Shown: positions 39,735 through 53,441 of the stretch, one piece after another
Layout of the letters: each line of letters opens with the position of its first letter
Numbering within the stretch: position 1 is the stretch's first letter
Assembly: GCF_051014445.1 (NCBI RefSeq)
Contig: NC_135146.1
Coordinates: forward strand, 186,001-250,000
Length of the DNA stretch: 64,000 nt
Reading direction: 5' to 3'
Origin: Colletes latitarsis
Lineage: Eukaryota; Arthropoda; Insecta; Hymenoptera; Colletidae
Notes under the pieces: generated by a model
The model's input: the letters and a program-made list of their open reading frames with translations, nothing else
Databases searched by the model: none
Told to the model about the DNA's origin: nothing
Made by a program: the position numbers and the translations under genes

Positions 39735-42305
39735 CGGAAAAAACCCAGGATCTGGCCAACAAGTATGCGAAGAAGGCAAAATCATGAGCCAGATGCGGGC
39801 ATAACCCAGACCTAACCCAGACCTAACCGGTGTTATCCTCTAAAATATTGATCGAAACCAGGTTTAATTGACTGCTTCAGTGTATTACCACATTACTACG
39901 TGATTCAAACACGAAAAAAACCCAGGATCTGGCCAACAAGTATGCGAAGAAGGCAAAATCATGAGCCAGATGCGAGCATATCCCGGACCTAACCCAGACC
40001 TAACCGGTGTTATCCTCTAAAATATTGATCGAAACCAGGTTTAATTGACTGCTTCAGTGTGTTACCACATTCCTACGTGATTCAAACACGAAAAAAACCC
40101 AGGATCTGGCCAAGAAGTATGCGAAGAAGGCGACAGAATAAGCCAGATGCGCGCATTTCCCAGACCTAACCCAGACCTAACCGGTGTTATCCTCTGAAAT
40201 ATTGATCGAAACCAGGTTTAATTGACTGCTTCAGTGTGTTACCACATTACTACGTGATTCAAACACGGAAAAAACCCAGGATCTGGCCAACAAGTATGCG
40301 AAGAAGGCAAAATCATGAGCCAGATGCGGGCATAACCCAGACCTAACCCAGACCTAACCGGTGTTATCCTCTAAAATATTCATCGAATCCAGGTTTAATT
40401 GACTGCTTCAGTGTATTACCACATTACTACGTGATTCAAACACGAAAAAAACCCAGGATCTGGCCAACAAGTATGCGAAGAAGGCAAAATCATGAGCCAG
40501 ATGCGGGCATAACCCAGACCTAACCCAGACCTAACCGGTGTTATCCTCTGAAATATTGATCGAAACCAGGTTTAATTGACTGCTTCAGTGTGTTACCACA
40601 TTACTACGTGATTCAAACACGGAAAATACCCAGGATCTGGCCAACAAGTTTGCGAAAAAGGCGAAAGTATAAGCCAGATGCGCGCAAATCCCAGACCTAA
40701 CCCAGACCTAACCGGTGTTATCCTCTAAAATATTGATCGAAACCAGGTTTTATTGACTGCTTCAGTGTGTTACCACATTACTACGTGATCAAACACGGAA
40801 AAAACCCAGGATCTGGCCAATAAGTTTGCGATAAAGGTGAAAGTATAAGCCAGATGCGCGCATATCCCAGACCTAACCCACACCTAACCGGTGTTATCCT
40901 CTAAAATATTGATCGAAACCAGGTTTAATTGACAGCTTCAGTGTGTTACCACATTACTACGTGATTCAAACACGAAAAAAACCCAGGATCTGGCCAACAA
41001 GTATGCGAAGAAGGCAAAATCATGAGCCAGATGCGGGCATAACCCAGACCTAACCCAGACCTAACCGGTGTTATCCTCTAAAATATTGATCGAAACCAGG
41101 TTTAATTGACAGCTTCAGTGTGTTACCACATTACTACGTGATTCAAACACGAAAAAAACCCAGGATCTGGCCAACAAGTATGCGAAGAAGGCAAAATCAT
41201 GAGCCAGATGCGGGCATATCCCGGACCTAACCCAGACCTAACCGGTGTTATCCTCTAAAATATTGATTGAAACCAGGTTTTATTGACTGCTTCAGTGTGT
41301 TACCACATTCCTACGTGATTCAAACACGAACAAAACCCAGGATCTGGCCAACAAGTTTGCGAAAAAGGCGAAAGTATAAGCCAGATGCGCGCATTTCCCA
41401 GACCTAACCCAGACCTAACCGGTGTTATCCTCTAAAATATTGATCGAAACCAGGTTTTATTGACTGCTTCAGTGTGTTACCACATTACTACGTGTTTCAA
41501 ACACGGAAAAAACCCAGGATCTGGCCAACAAGTATGCGAAGAAGGCAAAATCATGAGCCAGATGCGGGCATTTCCCGGACCTAACCCAGACCTAACCGGT
41601 GTTATCCTCTAAAATATTGATCGAAACCAGGTTTAATTGACTGCTTCAGTGTGTTACCACATTACTACGTGTTTCAAACACGAATAAACCCCAGGATCTG
41701 GCCAACAAGTATGCGAAGAAGGCAAAATCATGAGCTAGATGCGGGCATAACCCAGACCTAACCCAGACCTAACCGGTGTTATCCCCTAAAATACAGTCCG
41801 AATCCAGGTTTTATTGACTGCTTCAGTGTGTTACCTCATTACTACGTGATTCAAACACGAAAAAAACCCAGGATCTGGCCAACAAGTATGCGAAGAAGGC
41901 AACATCATGAGCCAGATGCGGGCATAACCCAGACCTAACCCAGACCTAACCGGTGTTATCCTCTAAAATATTGATCGAAACCAGATTTAATTGACTGCTT
42001 CAGTGTGTTACCACATTACTACGTGATTCAAACGCGAAAAAAACCCAGGATCTGGCCAACAAGTATGCGAAGAAGGCAAAATCATGAGCCAGATGCGGGC
42101 ATAACCCAGACCTAACCCAGACCTAACCGGTGTTATCCTCTAAAATATTGATCGAAACCAGATTTAATTGACTGTTTCAGTGTGTTACCACATTACTACG
42201 TGATTCAAACGCGAAAAAAACCCAGGATCTGGCCAACAAGTATGCGAAGAAGGCAAAATCATGAGCCAGATGCGGGCATAACCCAGACCTAACCCAGACC
42301 TAACC
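39735..42305. repeat. 18-monomer-offset duplication, copy 1
   Basis: This recurs 3185 bp later (18 x 177 less 1): GGCGACAGAATAAG (40129/43314), ATTCATCGAATCC (40379/43564), CCCACACCTAACC (40878/44063), ACACGAACAAAACC (41325/44510) and ACTGTTTCAGTG (42171/45356). It carries the first ACAGTCCGAATCC monomer (41.79 kb) and the first AAACGCGAA monomers (42.03 kb), the markers of the right-hand zone. Confidence 0.88.
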
Positions 42306-42919
42306 GGCGTTATCCTCTAAAATATTGATCGAAACCAGGTTTAATTGACTGCTTCAGTGTGGTACCACATTACTGCGTTATTCAAACCCGAAAAGAACCC
42401 AGGATCTAGCCATCAAGTTTGCGAAAAAGGCGAAAGTATAAGCCAGATGCGCGCATATCTCAGACCTAACCCAGACCTAACCGGTGTTATCCTCTGAAAT
42501 ATTGATCGAAACCAGGTTTAATTGACTGCTTCAGTGTGTTACCACATTACTACGTGATTCAAACACGGAAAAAACCCAGGATCTGGCCAACAAGTATGCG
42601 AAGAAGGCAAAATCATGAGCCAGATGCGGGCATAACCCAGACCTAACCCAGACCTAACCGGTGTTATCCTCTAAAATATTCATCGAATCCAGGTTTAATT
42701 GACTGCTTCAGTGTATTACCACATTACTACGTGATTCAAACACGAAAAAAACCCAGGATCTGGCCAACAAGTATGCGAAGAAGGCAAAATCATGAGCCAG
42801 ATGCGGGCATAACCCAGACCTAACCCAGACCTAACCGGTGTTATCCTCTAAAATATTGATCGAAACCAGGTTTAATTGACTGCTTCAGTGTATTACCACA
42901 TTACTACGTGATTCAAACA

Positions 42920-45490
42920 CGAAAAAAACCCAGGATCTGGCCAACAAGTATGCGAAGAAGGCAAAATCATGAGCCAGATGCGGGCATAACCCAGACCTAA
43001 CCCAGACCTAACCGGTGTTATCCTCTAAAATATTGATCGAAACCAGGTTTAATTGACTGCTTCAGTGTATTACCACATTACTACGTGATTCAAACACGAA
43101 AAAAACCCAGGATCTGGCCAACAAGTATGCGAAGAAGGCAAAATCATGAGCCAGATGCGAGCATATCCCGGACCTAACCCAGACCTAACCGGTGTTATCC
43201 TCTAAAATATTGATCGAAACCAGGTTTAATTGACTGCTTCAGTGTGTTACCACATTCCTACGTGATTCAAACACGAAAAAAACCCAGGATCTGGCCAAGA
43301 AGTATGCGAAGAAGGCGACAGAATAAGCCAGATGCGCGCATTTCCCAGACCTAACCCAGACCTAACCGGTGTTATCCTCTGAAATATTGATCGAAACCAG
43401 GTTTAATTGACTGCTTCAGTGTGTTACCACATTACTACGTGATTCAAACACGGAAAAAACCCAGGATCTGGCCAACAAGTATGCGAAGAAGGCAAAATCA
43501 TGAGCCAGATGCGGGCATAACCCAGACCTAACCCAGACCTAACCGGTGTTATCCTCTAAAATATTCATCGAATCCAGGTTTAATTGACTGCTTCAGTGTA
43601 TTACCACATTACTACGTGATTCAAACACGAAAAAAACCCAGGATCTGGCCAACAAGTATGCGAAGAAGGCAAAATCATGAGCCAGATGCGGGCATAACCC
43701 AGACCTAACCCAGACCTAACCGGTGTTATCCTCTGAAATATTGATCGAAACCAGGTTTAATTGACTGCTTCAGTGTGTTACCACATTACTACGTGATTCA
43801 AACACGGAAAATACCCAGGATCTGGCCAACAAGTTTGCGAAAAAGGCGAAAGTATAAGCCAGATGCGCGCAAATCCCAGACCTAACCCAGACCTAACCGG
43901 TGTTATCCTCTAAAATATTGATCGAAACCAGGTTTTATTGACTGCTTCAGTGTGTTACCACATTACTACGTGATCAAACACGGAAAAAACCCAGGATCTG
44001 GCCAATAAGTTTGCGATAAAGGTGAAAGTATAAGCCAGATGCGCGCATATCCCAGACCTAACCCACACCTAACCGGTGTTATCCTCTAAAATATTGATCG
44101 AAACCAGGTTTAATTGACAGCTTCAGTGTGTTACCACATTACTACGTGATTCAAACACGAAAAAAACCCAGGATCTGGCCAACAAGTATGCGAAGAAGGC
44201 AAAATCATGAGCCAGATGCGGGCATAACCCAGACCTAACCCAGACCTAACCGGTGTTATCCTCTAAAATATTGATCGAAACCAGGTTTAATTGACAGCTT
44301 CAGTGCGTTACCACATTACTACGTGATTCAAACACGAAAAAAACCCAGGATCTGGCCAACAAGTATGCGAAGAAGGCAAAATCATGAGCCAGATGCGGGC
44401 ATATCCCGGACCTAACCCAGACCTAACCGGTGTTATCCTCTAAAATATTGATTGAAACCAGGTTTTATTGACTGCTTCAGTGTGTTACCACATTCCTACG
44501 TGATTCAAACACGAACAAAACCCAGGATCTGGCCAACAAGTTTGCGAAAAAGGCGAAAGTATAAGCCAGATGCGCGCATTTCCCAGACCTAACCCAGACC
44601 TAACCGGTGTTATCCTCTAAAATATTGATCGAAACCAGGTTTTATTGACTGCTTCAGTGTGTTACCACATTACTACGTGTTTCAAACACGGAAAAAACCC
44701 AGGATCTGGCCAACAAGTATGCGAAGAAGGCAAAATCATGAGCCAGATGCGGGCATTTCCCGGACCTAACCCAGACCTAACCGGTGTTATCCTCTAAAAT
44801 ATTGATCGAAACCAGGTTTAATTGACTGCTTCAGTGTGTTACCACATTACTACGTGTTTCAAACACGAATAAACCCCAGGATCTGGCCAACAAGTATGCG
44901 AAGAAGGCAAAATCATGAGCTAGATGCGGGCATAACCCAGACCTAACCCAGACCTAACCGGTGTTATCCCCTAAAATACAGTCCGAATCCAGGTTTTATT
45001 GACTGCTTCAGTGTGTTACCTCATTACTACGTGATTCAAACACGAAAAAAACCCAGGATCTGGCCAACAAGTATGCGAAGAAGGCAACATCATGAGCCAG
45101 ATGCGGGCATAACCCAGACCTAACCCAGACCTAACCGGTGTTATCCTCTAAAATATTGATCGAAACCAGATTTAATTGACTGCTTCAGTGTGTTACCACA
45201 TTACTACGTGATTCAAACGCGAAAAAAACCCAGGATCTGGCCAACAAGTATGCGAAGAAGGCAAAATCATGAGCCAGATGCGGGCATAACCCAGACCTAA
45301 CCCAGACCTAACCGGTGTTATCCTCTAAAATATTGATCGAAACCAGATTTAATTGACTGTTTCAGTGTGTTACCACATTACTACGTGATTCAAACGCGAA
45401 AAAAACCCAGGATCTGGCCAACAAGTATGCGAAGAAGGCAAAATCATGAGCCAGATGCGGGCATAACCCAGACCTAACCCAGACCTAACC
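42920..45490. repeat. 18-monomer-offset duplication, copy 2
   Basis: This is the partner of 39735-42305 with very few differences seen, for example TTCAGTGCGTTACC near 44303. It is followed by an extra monomer (45491-45667), after which matching to copy 1's right flank resumes at an offset of 3362. Confidence 0.87.
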
Positions 45491-45667
45491 GGTGTTATCC
45501 TCTAAAATATTGATCGAGACCAGATTTAATTGACTGCTTCAGTGTGTTACCACATTACTACGTGATTCAAACACGGAAAAAACCCAGGATCTGGCCAACA
45601 AGTATGCGAAGAAGGCAAAATCATGAGCCAGATGCGGGTATAACCCAGACCTAACCCAGACCTAACC
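45491..45667. repeat. Extra GAGACCAGATTT monomer
   Basis: This single monomer marked by ATCGAGACCAGATTT and GCGGGTATAACC sits between stretches that are adjacent in the sister copy (42.30 kb). Close relatives occur near 38.26, 53.27, 61.59 and 61.94 kb. Confidence 0.8.
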
Positions 45668-45844
45668 GGCGTTATCCTCTAAAATATTGATCGAAACCAG
45701 GTTTAATTGACTGCTTCAGTGTGGTACCACATTACTGCGTTATTCAAACCCGAAAAGAACCCAGGATCTAGCCATCAAGTTTGCGAAAAAGGCGAAAGTA
45801 TAAGCCAGATGCGCGCATATCTCAGACCTAACCCAGACCTAACC

Positions 45845-46010
45845 GGTGTTATCCTCTGAAATATTGATCGAAACCAGGTTTAATTGACTGCTTCAGAGTG
45901 TTACCACATTACTACGTGATTCAAACACGAAAAAAACCCAGGATCTGGCCAACAAGTATGCGAAGAAGGCAAAATCATGAGCCAGATGCGGGCATAACCC
46001 AGACCTAACC
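45845..46010. repeat. Contracted monomer of 166 bp
   Basis: The tail reads GGGCATAACCCAGACCTAAC then CGGTG, with one CCCAGACCTAA unit in place of the usual two. The monomer is exactly 11 bp short (45845 to 46011 is 166 bp). It is the only single-unit tail I noticed. Confidence 0.9.
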
Positions 46011-46024
46011 GGTGTTATCCTCTA

Positions 46025-49000
46025 AAATATTGATCGAAACCAGGTTTAATTGACTGCTTCAGTGTGTTACCACATTCCTACGAGATTCAAACACGAAAAA
46101 AACCCAGGATCTGGCCAAGAAGTATGCGAAGAAGGCGAAAGAATAAGCCAGATGCGCGCATTTCCCAGACCTAACCCAGACCTAACCGGTGTTATCCTCT
46201 GAAATATTGATCGAAACCAGGTTTAATTGACTGCTTCAGTGTGTTACCACATTACTACGTGATTCACACACGGAAAAAACCCAGGATCTGGCCAAGAAGT
46301 ATGCGAAGAAGGCAAAATCATGAGCCAGATGCGGGCATAACCCAGACCTAACCCAGACCTAACCGGTGTTATCCTCTAAAATATTGATCGAAACCAGGTT
46401 TAATTGACTGCTTCAGTGTATTACCACATTACTACGTGATTCAAACACGAAAAAAACCCAGGATCTGGCCAACAAGTTTGCGAAAAAGACGAAAGTATAA
46501 GCCAGATGCGCGCATATCCCAGACCTAACCCAGACCTAACCGGTGTTATCTTCTAAAATATTGATCGAAACCAGGTTTAATTGACTGCTTCAGTGTGTTA
46601 CCACATTACTACGTGATTCAAACACGAAAAAACCCCAGGATCTGGCCAACAAGTATGCGAAGAAGGCAAAATCATGAGCTAGATGCGGGCATAACCCAGA
46701 CCTAACCCAGACCTAACCGGTGTTATCCTCTAAAATACAGTCCGAATCCAGGTTTTATTGACTGCTTCAGTGTGTTACAACATTACTACGTGATTCAAAC
46801 ACGAAAAAAACCCAGGATCTGGCCAACAAGTATGCGAAGAAGGCAAAATCATGAGCCAGATGCGGGCATAACCCAGACCTAACCCAGACCTAACTGGTGT
46901 TATCTTCTAAAATATTGATCGAAACCAGATTTAATTGACTGCTTCAGTGTGTTACCACATTACTGCGTCATTCAAACGCGAAAAAAACCCAGGATCTGGC
47001 CAAGAAGTATGCGAAGAAGGCAAAATCATGAGCCAGATGCGGGCATAACCCAGACCTAACCCAGACCTAACCGGTGTTATCCTCTAAAATATTGATCGAA
47101 ACCAGATTTAATTGACTGCTTCAGTGTGTTACCACATTACTACGTGATTCAAACGCGAAAAAAACCCAGGATCTGGCCAACAAGTATGCGAAGAAGGCAA
47201 AATCATGAGCCAGATGTGGGCATAACCCAGACCTAACCCAGACCTAACCGGTGTTATCCTCTAAAATATTGATCGAAACCAGGTTTAATTGACTGCTTCA
47301 GTGTGTTACCACATTACTACGTGATTCAAAGACGCAAAATACCCAGGATCTGGCCAACAAGTATGCGAAGAAGGCAAAATCATGAGCCAGATGCGGGCAT
47401 AACCCAGACCTAACCCAGACCTAACCGGTGTTATCCCCTGAAATATTGATCGAAACCAGGTTTACTTGACAGATTCAGTGTGTTACCACATTACTACGTG
47501 ATTCAAACACGAAAAAAACCCAGGATCTGGCCAACAAGTATGCGAAGAAGGCAAAATCATGAGCCAGAAGCGGGCATAACCCAGACCTAACCCAGACCTA
47601 ACCGGTGTTATCCTCTAAAATACTGTCCGAATCCAGGTTTAATAGACTGCCTCACTGTGTTACCACATTACTACGTGATTCAAACACGAAAAAAACCCAG
47701 GATCTAGCCATCAAGTTTGCGAAAAAGGCGAAAGTATAAGCCAGATGCGCGCAAATCCCAGACCTAACCCAGACCTAACCGGTGTTATCCTCTAAAATAT
47801 TGATAGAAACCAGGTTTAATTGACTGCTTCAATGTGTTACCACATTCCTACGTGATTCAAACACGAAAAAAACCCAGGATCTGGCCAACAAGTTTGCGAA
47901 TAAGGCGAAAGTATAAGCCAGATGCGCGCAAATCCCAGACCTAACCCAGACCTAACCGGTGTTATCCTCTAAAATATTGATAGAAACCAGGTTTAATTGA
48001 CTGCTTCAGTGTGTTACCACATTCCTACGTGATTCAAACACGAAAAAAACCCAGGATCTGGCCAACAAGTTTGCGAAAAAGGCGAAAGTATAAGCCAGAT
48101 GCGCGCAAATCCCAGACCTAACCCAGACCTAACCGGTGTTATCCTCTAAAATATTGATCGAAAGCAGGTTTTATTGACTGCTTCAGTGTGTTACCACATT
48201 ACTACGTGATCAAACACGGAAAAAACCCAGGATCTGGCCAACAAGTATGCGAAGAAGGCAAAATCATGAGCCAGATGCGGGCATATCCCGGACCTAACCC
48301 AGACCTAACCGGTGTTATCCTCTAAAATATTGATCGAAACCAGGTTTAATTGACTGCTTCAGTGTGTTACCACATTACTACGTGATTCAAACACGAAAAA
48401 ACCCCAGGATCTGGCCAACAAGTATGCGAAGAAGGCAAAATCATGAGCTAGATGCGGGCATAACCCAGACCTAACCCAGACCTAACCGGTGTTATCCTCT
48501 AAAATACAGTCTGAATCCAGGTTTTATTGACTGCTTCAGTGTGTTACCACATTACTACGTGATTCAAACACGGAAAAAACCCAGGATCTGGCCAACAAGT
48601 ATGCGAAGAAGGCAAAATCATGAGCCAGATGCGGGCATAACCCAGACCTAACCCAGACCTAACCGGCGTTATCCTCTAAAATATTGATCGAAACCAGGTT
48701 TAATTGACTGCTTCAGAGTGGTACCACATTACTGCGTTATTCAAACCCGAAAAGAACCCAGGATCTAGCCATCAAGTTTGCGAAAAAGGCGAAAGTATAA
48801 GCCAGATGCGCGCATATCTCAAACCTAACCCAGACCTAACCGGTGTTATCCTCTGAAATATTGATCGAAACCAGGTTTAATTGACTGCTTCAGAGTGTTA
48901 CCACATTACTACGTGATTCAAACACGAAAAAAACCCAGGATCTGGCCAACAAGTATGCGAAGAAGGCAAAATCATGAGCCAGATGCGGGCATATCCCGGA

Positions 49001-50624
49001 CCTAACCCAGACCTAGCCGGTGTTATCCTCTAAAATATTGATCGAAACCAGGTTTAATTGACTGCTTCAGTGTGTTACCACATTCCTACGTGTTTCAAAC
49101 ACGAAAAAAACCCAGGATCTGGCCAAGAAGTATGCGAAGAAGGCGAAAGAATAAGCCAGATGCGCGCATTTCCCAGACCTAACCCAGACCTAACCGGTGT
49201 TATCCTCTGAAATATTGATCGAAACCAGGTTTAATTGACTGCTTCTGTGTGTTACCACATTACTACGTGATTCAAACACGGAAAACACCCAGGATCTGGC
49301 CAACAAGTATGCGAAGAAGGCAAAATCATGAGCCAGATGCGGGCATAACCCAGACCTAACCCAGACCTAACCGGTGTTATCCTCTAAAATATCGATCGAA
49401 ACCAGGTTTAATTGACTGCTTCAGTGTATTACCACATTACTACGTGATTCAAACACGAAAAATACCCAGGATCTGGCCAACAAGTTTGCGAAAAAGGCGA
49501 AAGTATAAGCCAGATGCGCGCAAATCCCAGACCTAACCCAGACCTAACCGGTGTTATCCTCTAAAATATTGATCGAAACCAGGTTTTATTGACTGCTTCA
49601 GTGTGTTACCACATTACTACGTGATCAAACACGGAAAAAACCCAGGATCTGGCCAACAAGTATGCGAAGAAGGCAAAATCATGAGCCAGATGCGGGCATA
49701 TCCCGGACCTAACCCAGACCTAACTGGTGTTATCTTCTAAAATATTGATCGAAACCAGGTTTAATTGACTGCTTCAGTGTGTTACCACATTACTACGTGA
49801 TTCAAACACGAAAAAACCCCAGGATCTGGCCAACAAGTATGCGAAGAAGGCAAAATCATGAGCTAGATGCGGGCATATCCCAGACCTAACCCAGACCTAA
49901 CCGGTGTTATCCTCTAAAATACAGTCCGAATCCAGGTTTTATTGACTGCTTCAGTGTGTTACCACATTACTACGTGATTCAAACACGAAAAAAACCCAGG
50001 ATCTGGCCAACAAGTATGCGAAGAAGGCAAAATCATGAGCCAGATGCGGGCATAACCCAGACCTAACCCAGACCTAACCGGTGTTATCCTCTAAAATATT
50101 GATCGAAACCAGATTTAATTGACTGCTTCAGTGTGTTACCACATTACTACGTGATTCAAACGCGAAAAAAACCCAGGATCTGGCCAACAAGTATGCGAAG
50201 GAGGCAAAATCATGAGCCAGATGCGGGCATAACCCAGACCTAACCCAGACCTAACCGGTGTTATCCTCTAAAATATTGATCGAAACCAGGTTTAATTGAC
50301 TGCTTCAGTGTGTTACCACATTACCACGTGATTCAAAGACGCAAGATACCCAGGATCTGGCCAACAAGTATGCGAAGAAGGCAAAATCATGAGCCAGATG
50401 CGGGCATAACCCAGACCTAACCCAGACCTAACCGGTGTTATCCCCTGAAATATTGATCGAAACCAGGTTTAAGTGACTGCTTCAGTGTGTTACCACATTA
50501 CTACATGATTCAAACACGAAAAAAACCCAGGGTCTGGGCAACAAGTATGCGAAGAAGGCAAAATCATGAACCAGATGCGGGCATAACCCAGACCTAACCC
50601 AGACCTAACCGGTGTTATCCTCTG
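46025..50624. repeat. 26-monomer higher-order unit, copy 1
   Basis: This ordered run is followed directly by its copy at an offset of 4600 bp (26 x 177 less 2). Landmarks are TCACACACGG (46265), ACTGCGTCATTCAAACGCG (46962), GATGTGGGC (47213), ACTGTCCGAATCC (47622), CTTCAATGTG (47827), ACAGTCTGAATCC (48506), AAAACACCCAGG (49283) and GGTCTGGGCAAC (50531). Confidence 0.88.
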
Positions 50625-53264
50625 AAATATTGATCGAAACCAGGTTTAATTGACTGCTTCAGTGTGTTACCACATTCCTACGTGATTCAAACACGAAAAA
50701 AACCCAGGATCTGGCCAAGAAGTATGCGAAGAAGGCGAAAGAATAAGCCAGATGCGCGCATTTCCCAGACCTAACCCAGACCTAACCGGTGTTATCCTCT
50801 GAAATATTGATCGAAACCAGGTTTAATTGACTGCTTCAGTGTGTTACCACATTACTACGTGATCCACACACGGAAAAAACCCAGGATCTGGCCAAGAAGT
50901 ATGCGAAGAAGGCAAAATCATGAGCCAGATGCGGGCATAACCCAGACCTAACCCAGACCTAACCGGTGTTATCCTCTAAAATATTGATCGAAACCAGGTT
51001 TAATTGACTGCTTCAGTGTATTACCACATTACTACGTGATTCAAACACGAAAAAAACCCAGGATCTGGCCAACAAGTTTGCGAAAAAGGCGAAAGTATAA
51101 GCCAGATGCGCGCATATCCCAGACCTAACCCAGACCTAACCGGTGTTATCTTCTAAAATATTGATCGAAACCAGGTTTAATTGACTGCTTCAGTGTGTTA
51201 CCACATTACTACGTGATTCAAACACGAAATAACCCCAGGATCTGGCCAACAAGTATGCGAAGAAGGCAAAATCATGAGCTAGATGCGGGCATAACCCAGA
51301 CCTAACCCAGACCTAACCGGTGTTATCCTCTAAAATACAGTCCGAATCCAGGTTTTATTAACTGCTTCAGTGTGTTACAACATTACTACGTGATTCAAAC
51401 ACGAAAAAAACCCAGGATCTGGCCAACAAGTATGCGAAGAAGGCAAAATCATGAGCCAGATGCGGGCATAACCCAGACCTAACCCAGACCTAACTGGTGT
51501 TATCTTCTAAAATATTGATCGAAACCAGATTTAATTGACTGCTTCAGTGTGTTACCACATTACTGCGTCATTCAAACGCGAAAAAAACCCAGGATCTGGC
51601 CAAGAAGTATGCGAAGAAGGCTAAATCATGAGCCAGATGCGGGCATAACCCAGACCTAACCCAGACCTAACCGGTGTTATCCTCTAAAATATTGATCGAA
51701 ACCAGATTTAATTGACTGCTTCAGTGTGTTACCACATTACTACGTGATTCAAACGCGAAAAAAACCCAGGATCTGGCCAACAAGTATGCGAAGAAGGCAA
51801 AATCATGAGCCAGATGTGGGCATAACCCAGACCTAACCCAGACCTAACCGGTGTTATCCTCTAAAATATTGATCGAAACCAGGTTTAATTGACTGCTTCA
51901 GTGTGTTACCACATTACTACGTGATTCAAAGACGCAAAATACCCAGGATCTGGCCAACAAGTATGCGAAGAAGGCAAAATCATGAGCCAGATGCGGGCAT
52001 AACCCAGACCTAACCCAGACCTAACCGGTGTTATCCCCTGAAATATTGATCGAAACCAGGTTTAATTGACAGATTCAGTGTGTTACCACATTACTACGTG
52101 ATTCAAACACGAAAAAAACCCAGGATCTGGCCAACAAGTATGCGAAGAAGGCAAAATCATGAGCCAGAAGCGGGCATAACCCAGACCTAACCCAGACCTA
52201 ACCGGTGTTATCCTCTAAAATACTGTCCGAATCCAGGTTTAATAGACTGCCTCACTGTGTTACCACATTACTACGTGATTCAAACACGAAAAAAACCCAG
52301 GATCTAGCCATCAAGTTTGCGAAAAAGGCGAAAGTATAAGCCAGATGCGCGCAAATCCCAGACCTAACCCAGACCTAACCGGTGTTATCCTCTAAAATAT
52401 TGATAGAAACCAGGTTTAATTGACTGCTTCAATGTGTTACCACGTTCCTACGTGATTCAAACACGAAAAAAACCCAGGATCTGGCCAACAAGTTTGCGAA
52501 TAAGGCGAAAGTATAAGCCAGATGCGCGCAAATCCCAGACCTAACCCAGACCTAACCGGTGTTATCCTCTAAAATATTGATAGAAACCAGGTTTAATTGA
52601 CTGCTTCAGTGTGTTACCACATTCCTACGTGATTCAAACACGAAAAAAACCCAGGATCTGGCCAACAAGTTTGCGAAAAAGGCGAAAGTATAAGCCAGAT
52701 GCGCGCAAATCCCAGACCTAACCCAGACCTAACCGGTGTTATCCTCTAAAATATTGATCGAAAGCAGGTTTTATTGACTGCTTCAGTGTGTTACCACATT
52801 ACTACGTGATCAAACACGGAAAAAACCCAGGATCTGGCCAACAAGTATGCGAAGAAGGCAAAATCATGAGCCAGATGCGGGCATATCCCGGACCTAACCC
52901 AGACCTAACCGGTGTTATCCTCTAAAATATTGATCGAAACCAGGTTTAATTGACTGCTTCAGTGTGTTACCACATTACTACGTGATTCAAACACGAAAAA
53001 ACCCCAGGATCTGGCCAACAAGTATGCGAAGAAGGCAAAATCATGAGCTAGATGCGGGCATAACCCAGACCTAACCCAGACCTAACCGGTGTTATCCTCT
53101 AAAATACAGTCTGAATCCAGGTTTTATTGACTGCTTCAGTGTGTTACCACATTACTACGTGATTCAAACACGAAAAAAACCCAGGATCTGGCCAACAAGT
53201 ATGCGAAGAAGGCAAAATCATGAGCCAGATGCGGGCATAACCCAGACCTAACCCAGACCTAACC

Positions 53265-53441
53265 GGTGTTATCCTCTAAAATATTGATCGAGACCAGATT
53301 TAATTGACTGCTTCAGTGTGTTACCACATTACTACGTGATTCAAACACGGAAAAAACCCAGGATCTGGCCAACAAGTATGCGAAGAAGGCAAAATCATGA
53401 GCCAGATGCGGGCATAACCCAGACCTAACCCAGACCTAACC
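53265..53441. repeat. Inserted monomer in copy 2
   Basis: This is a type A monomer with ATCGAGACCAGATTT and CACGGAAAAAACCC. The corresponding place in copy 1 (near 48.66 kb) passes straight to the GGCGTTATCC monomer. It resembles the extra monomer at 45491-45667. Confidence 0.8.
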
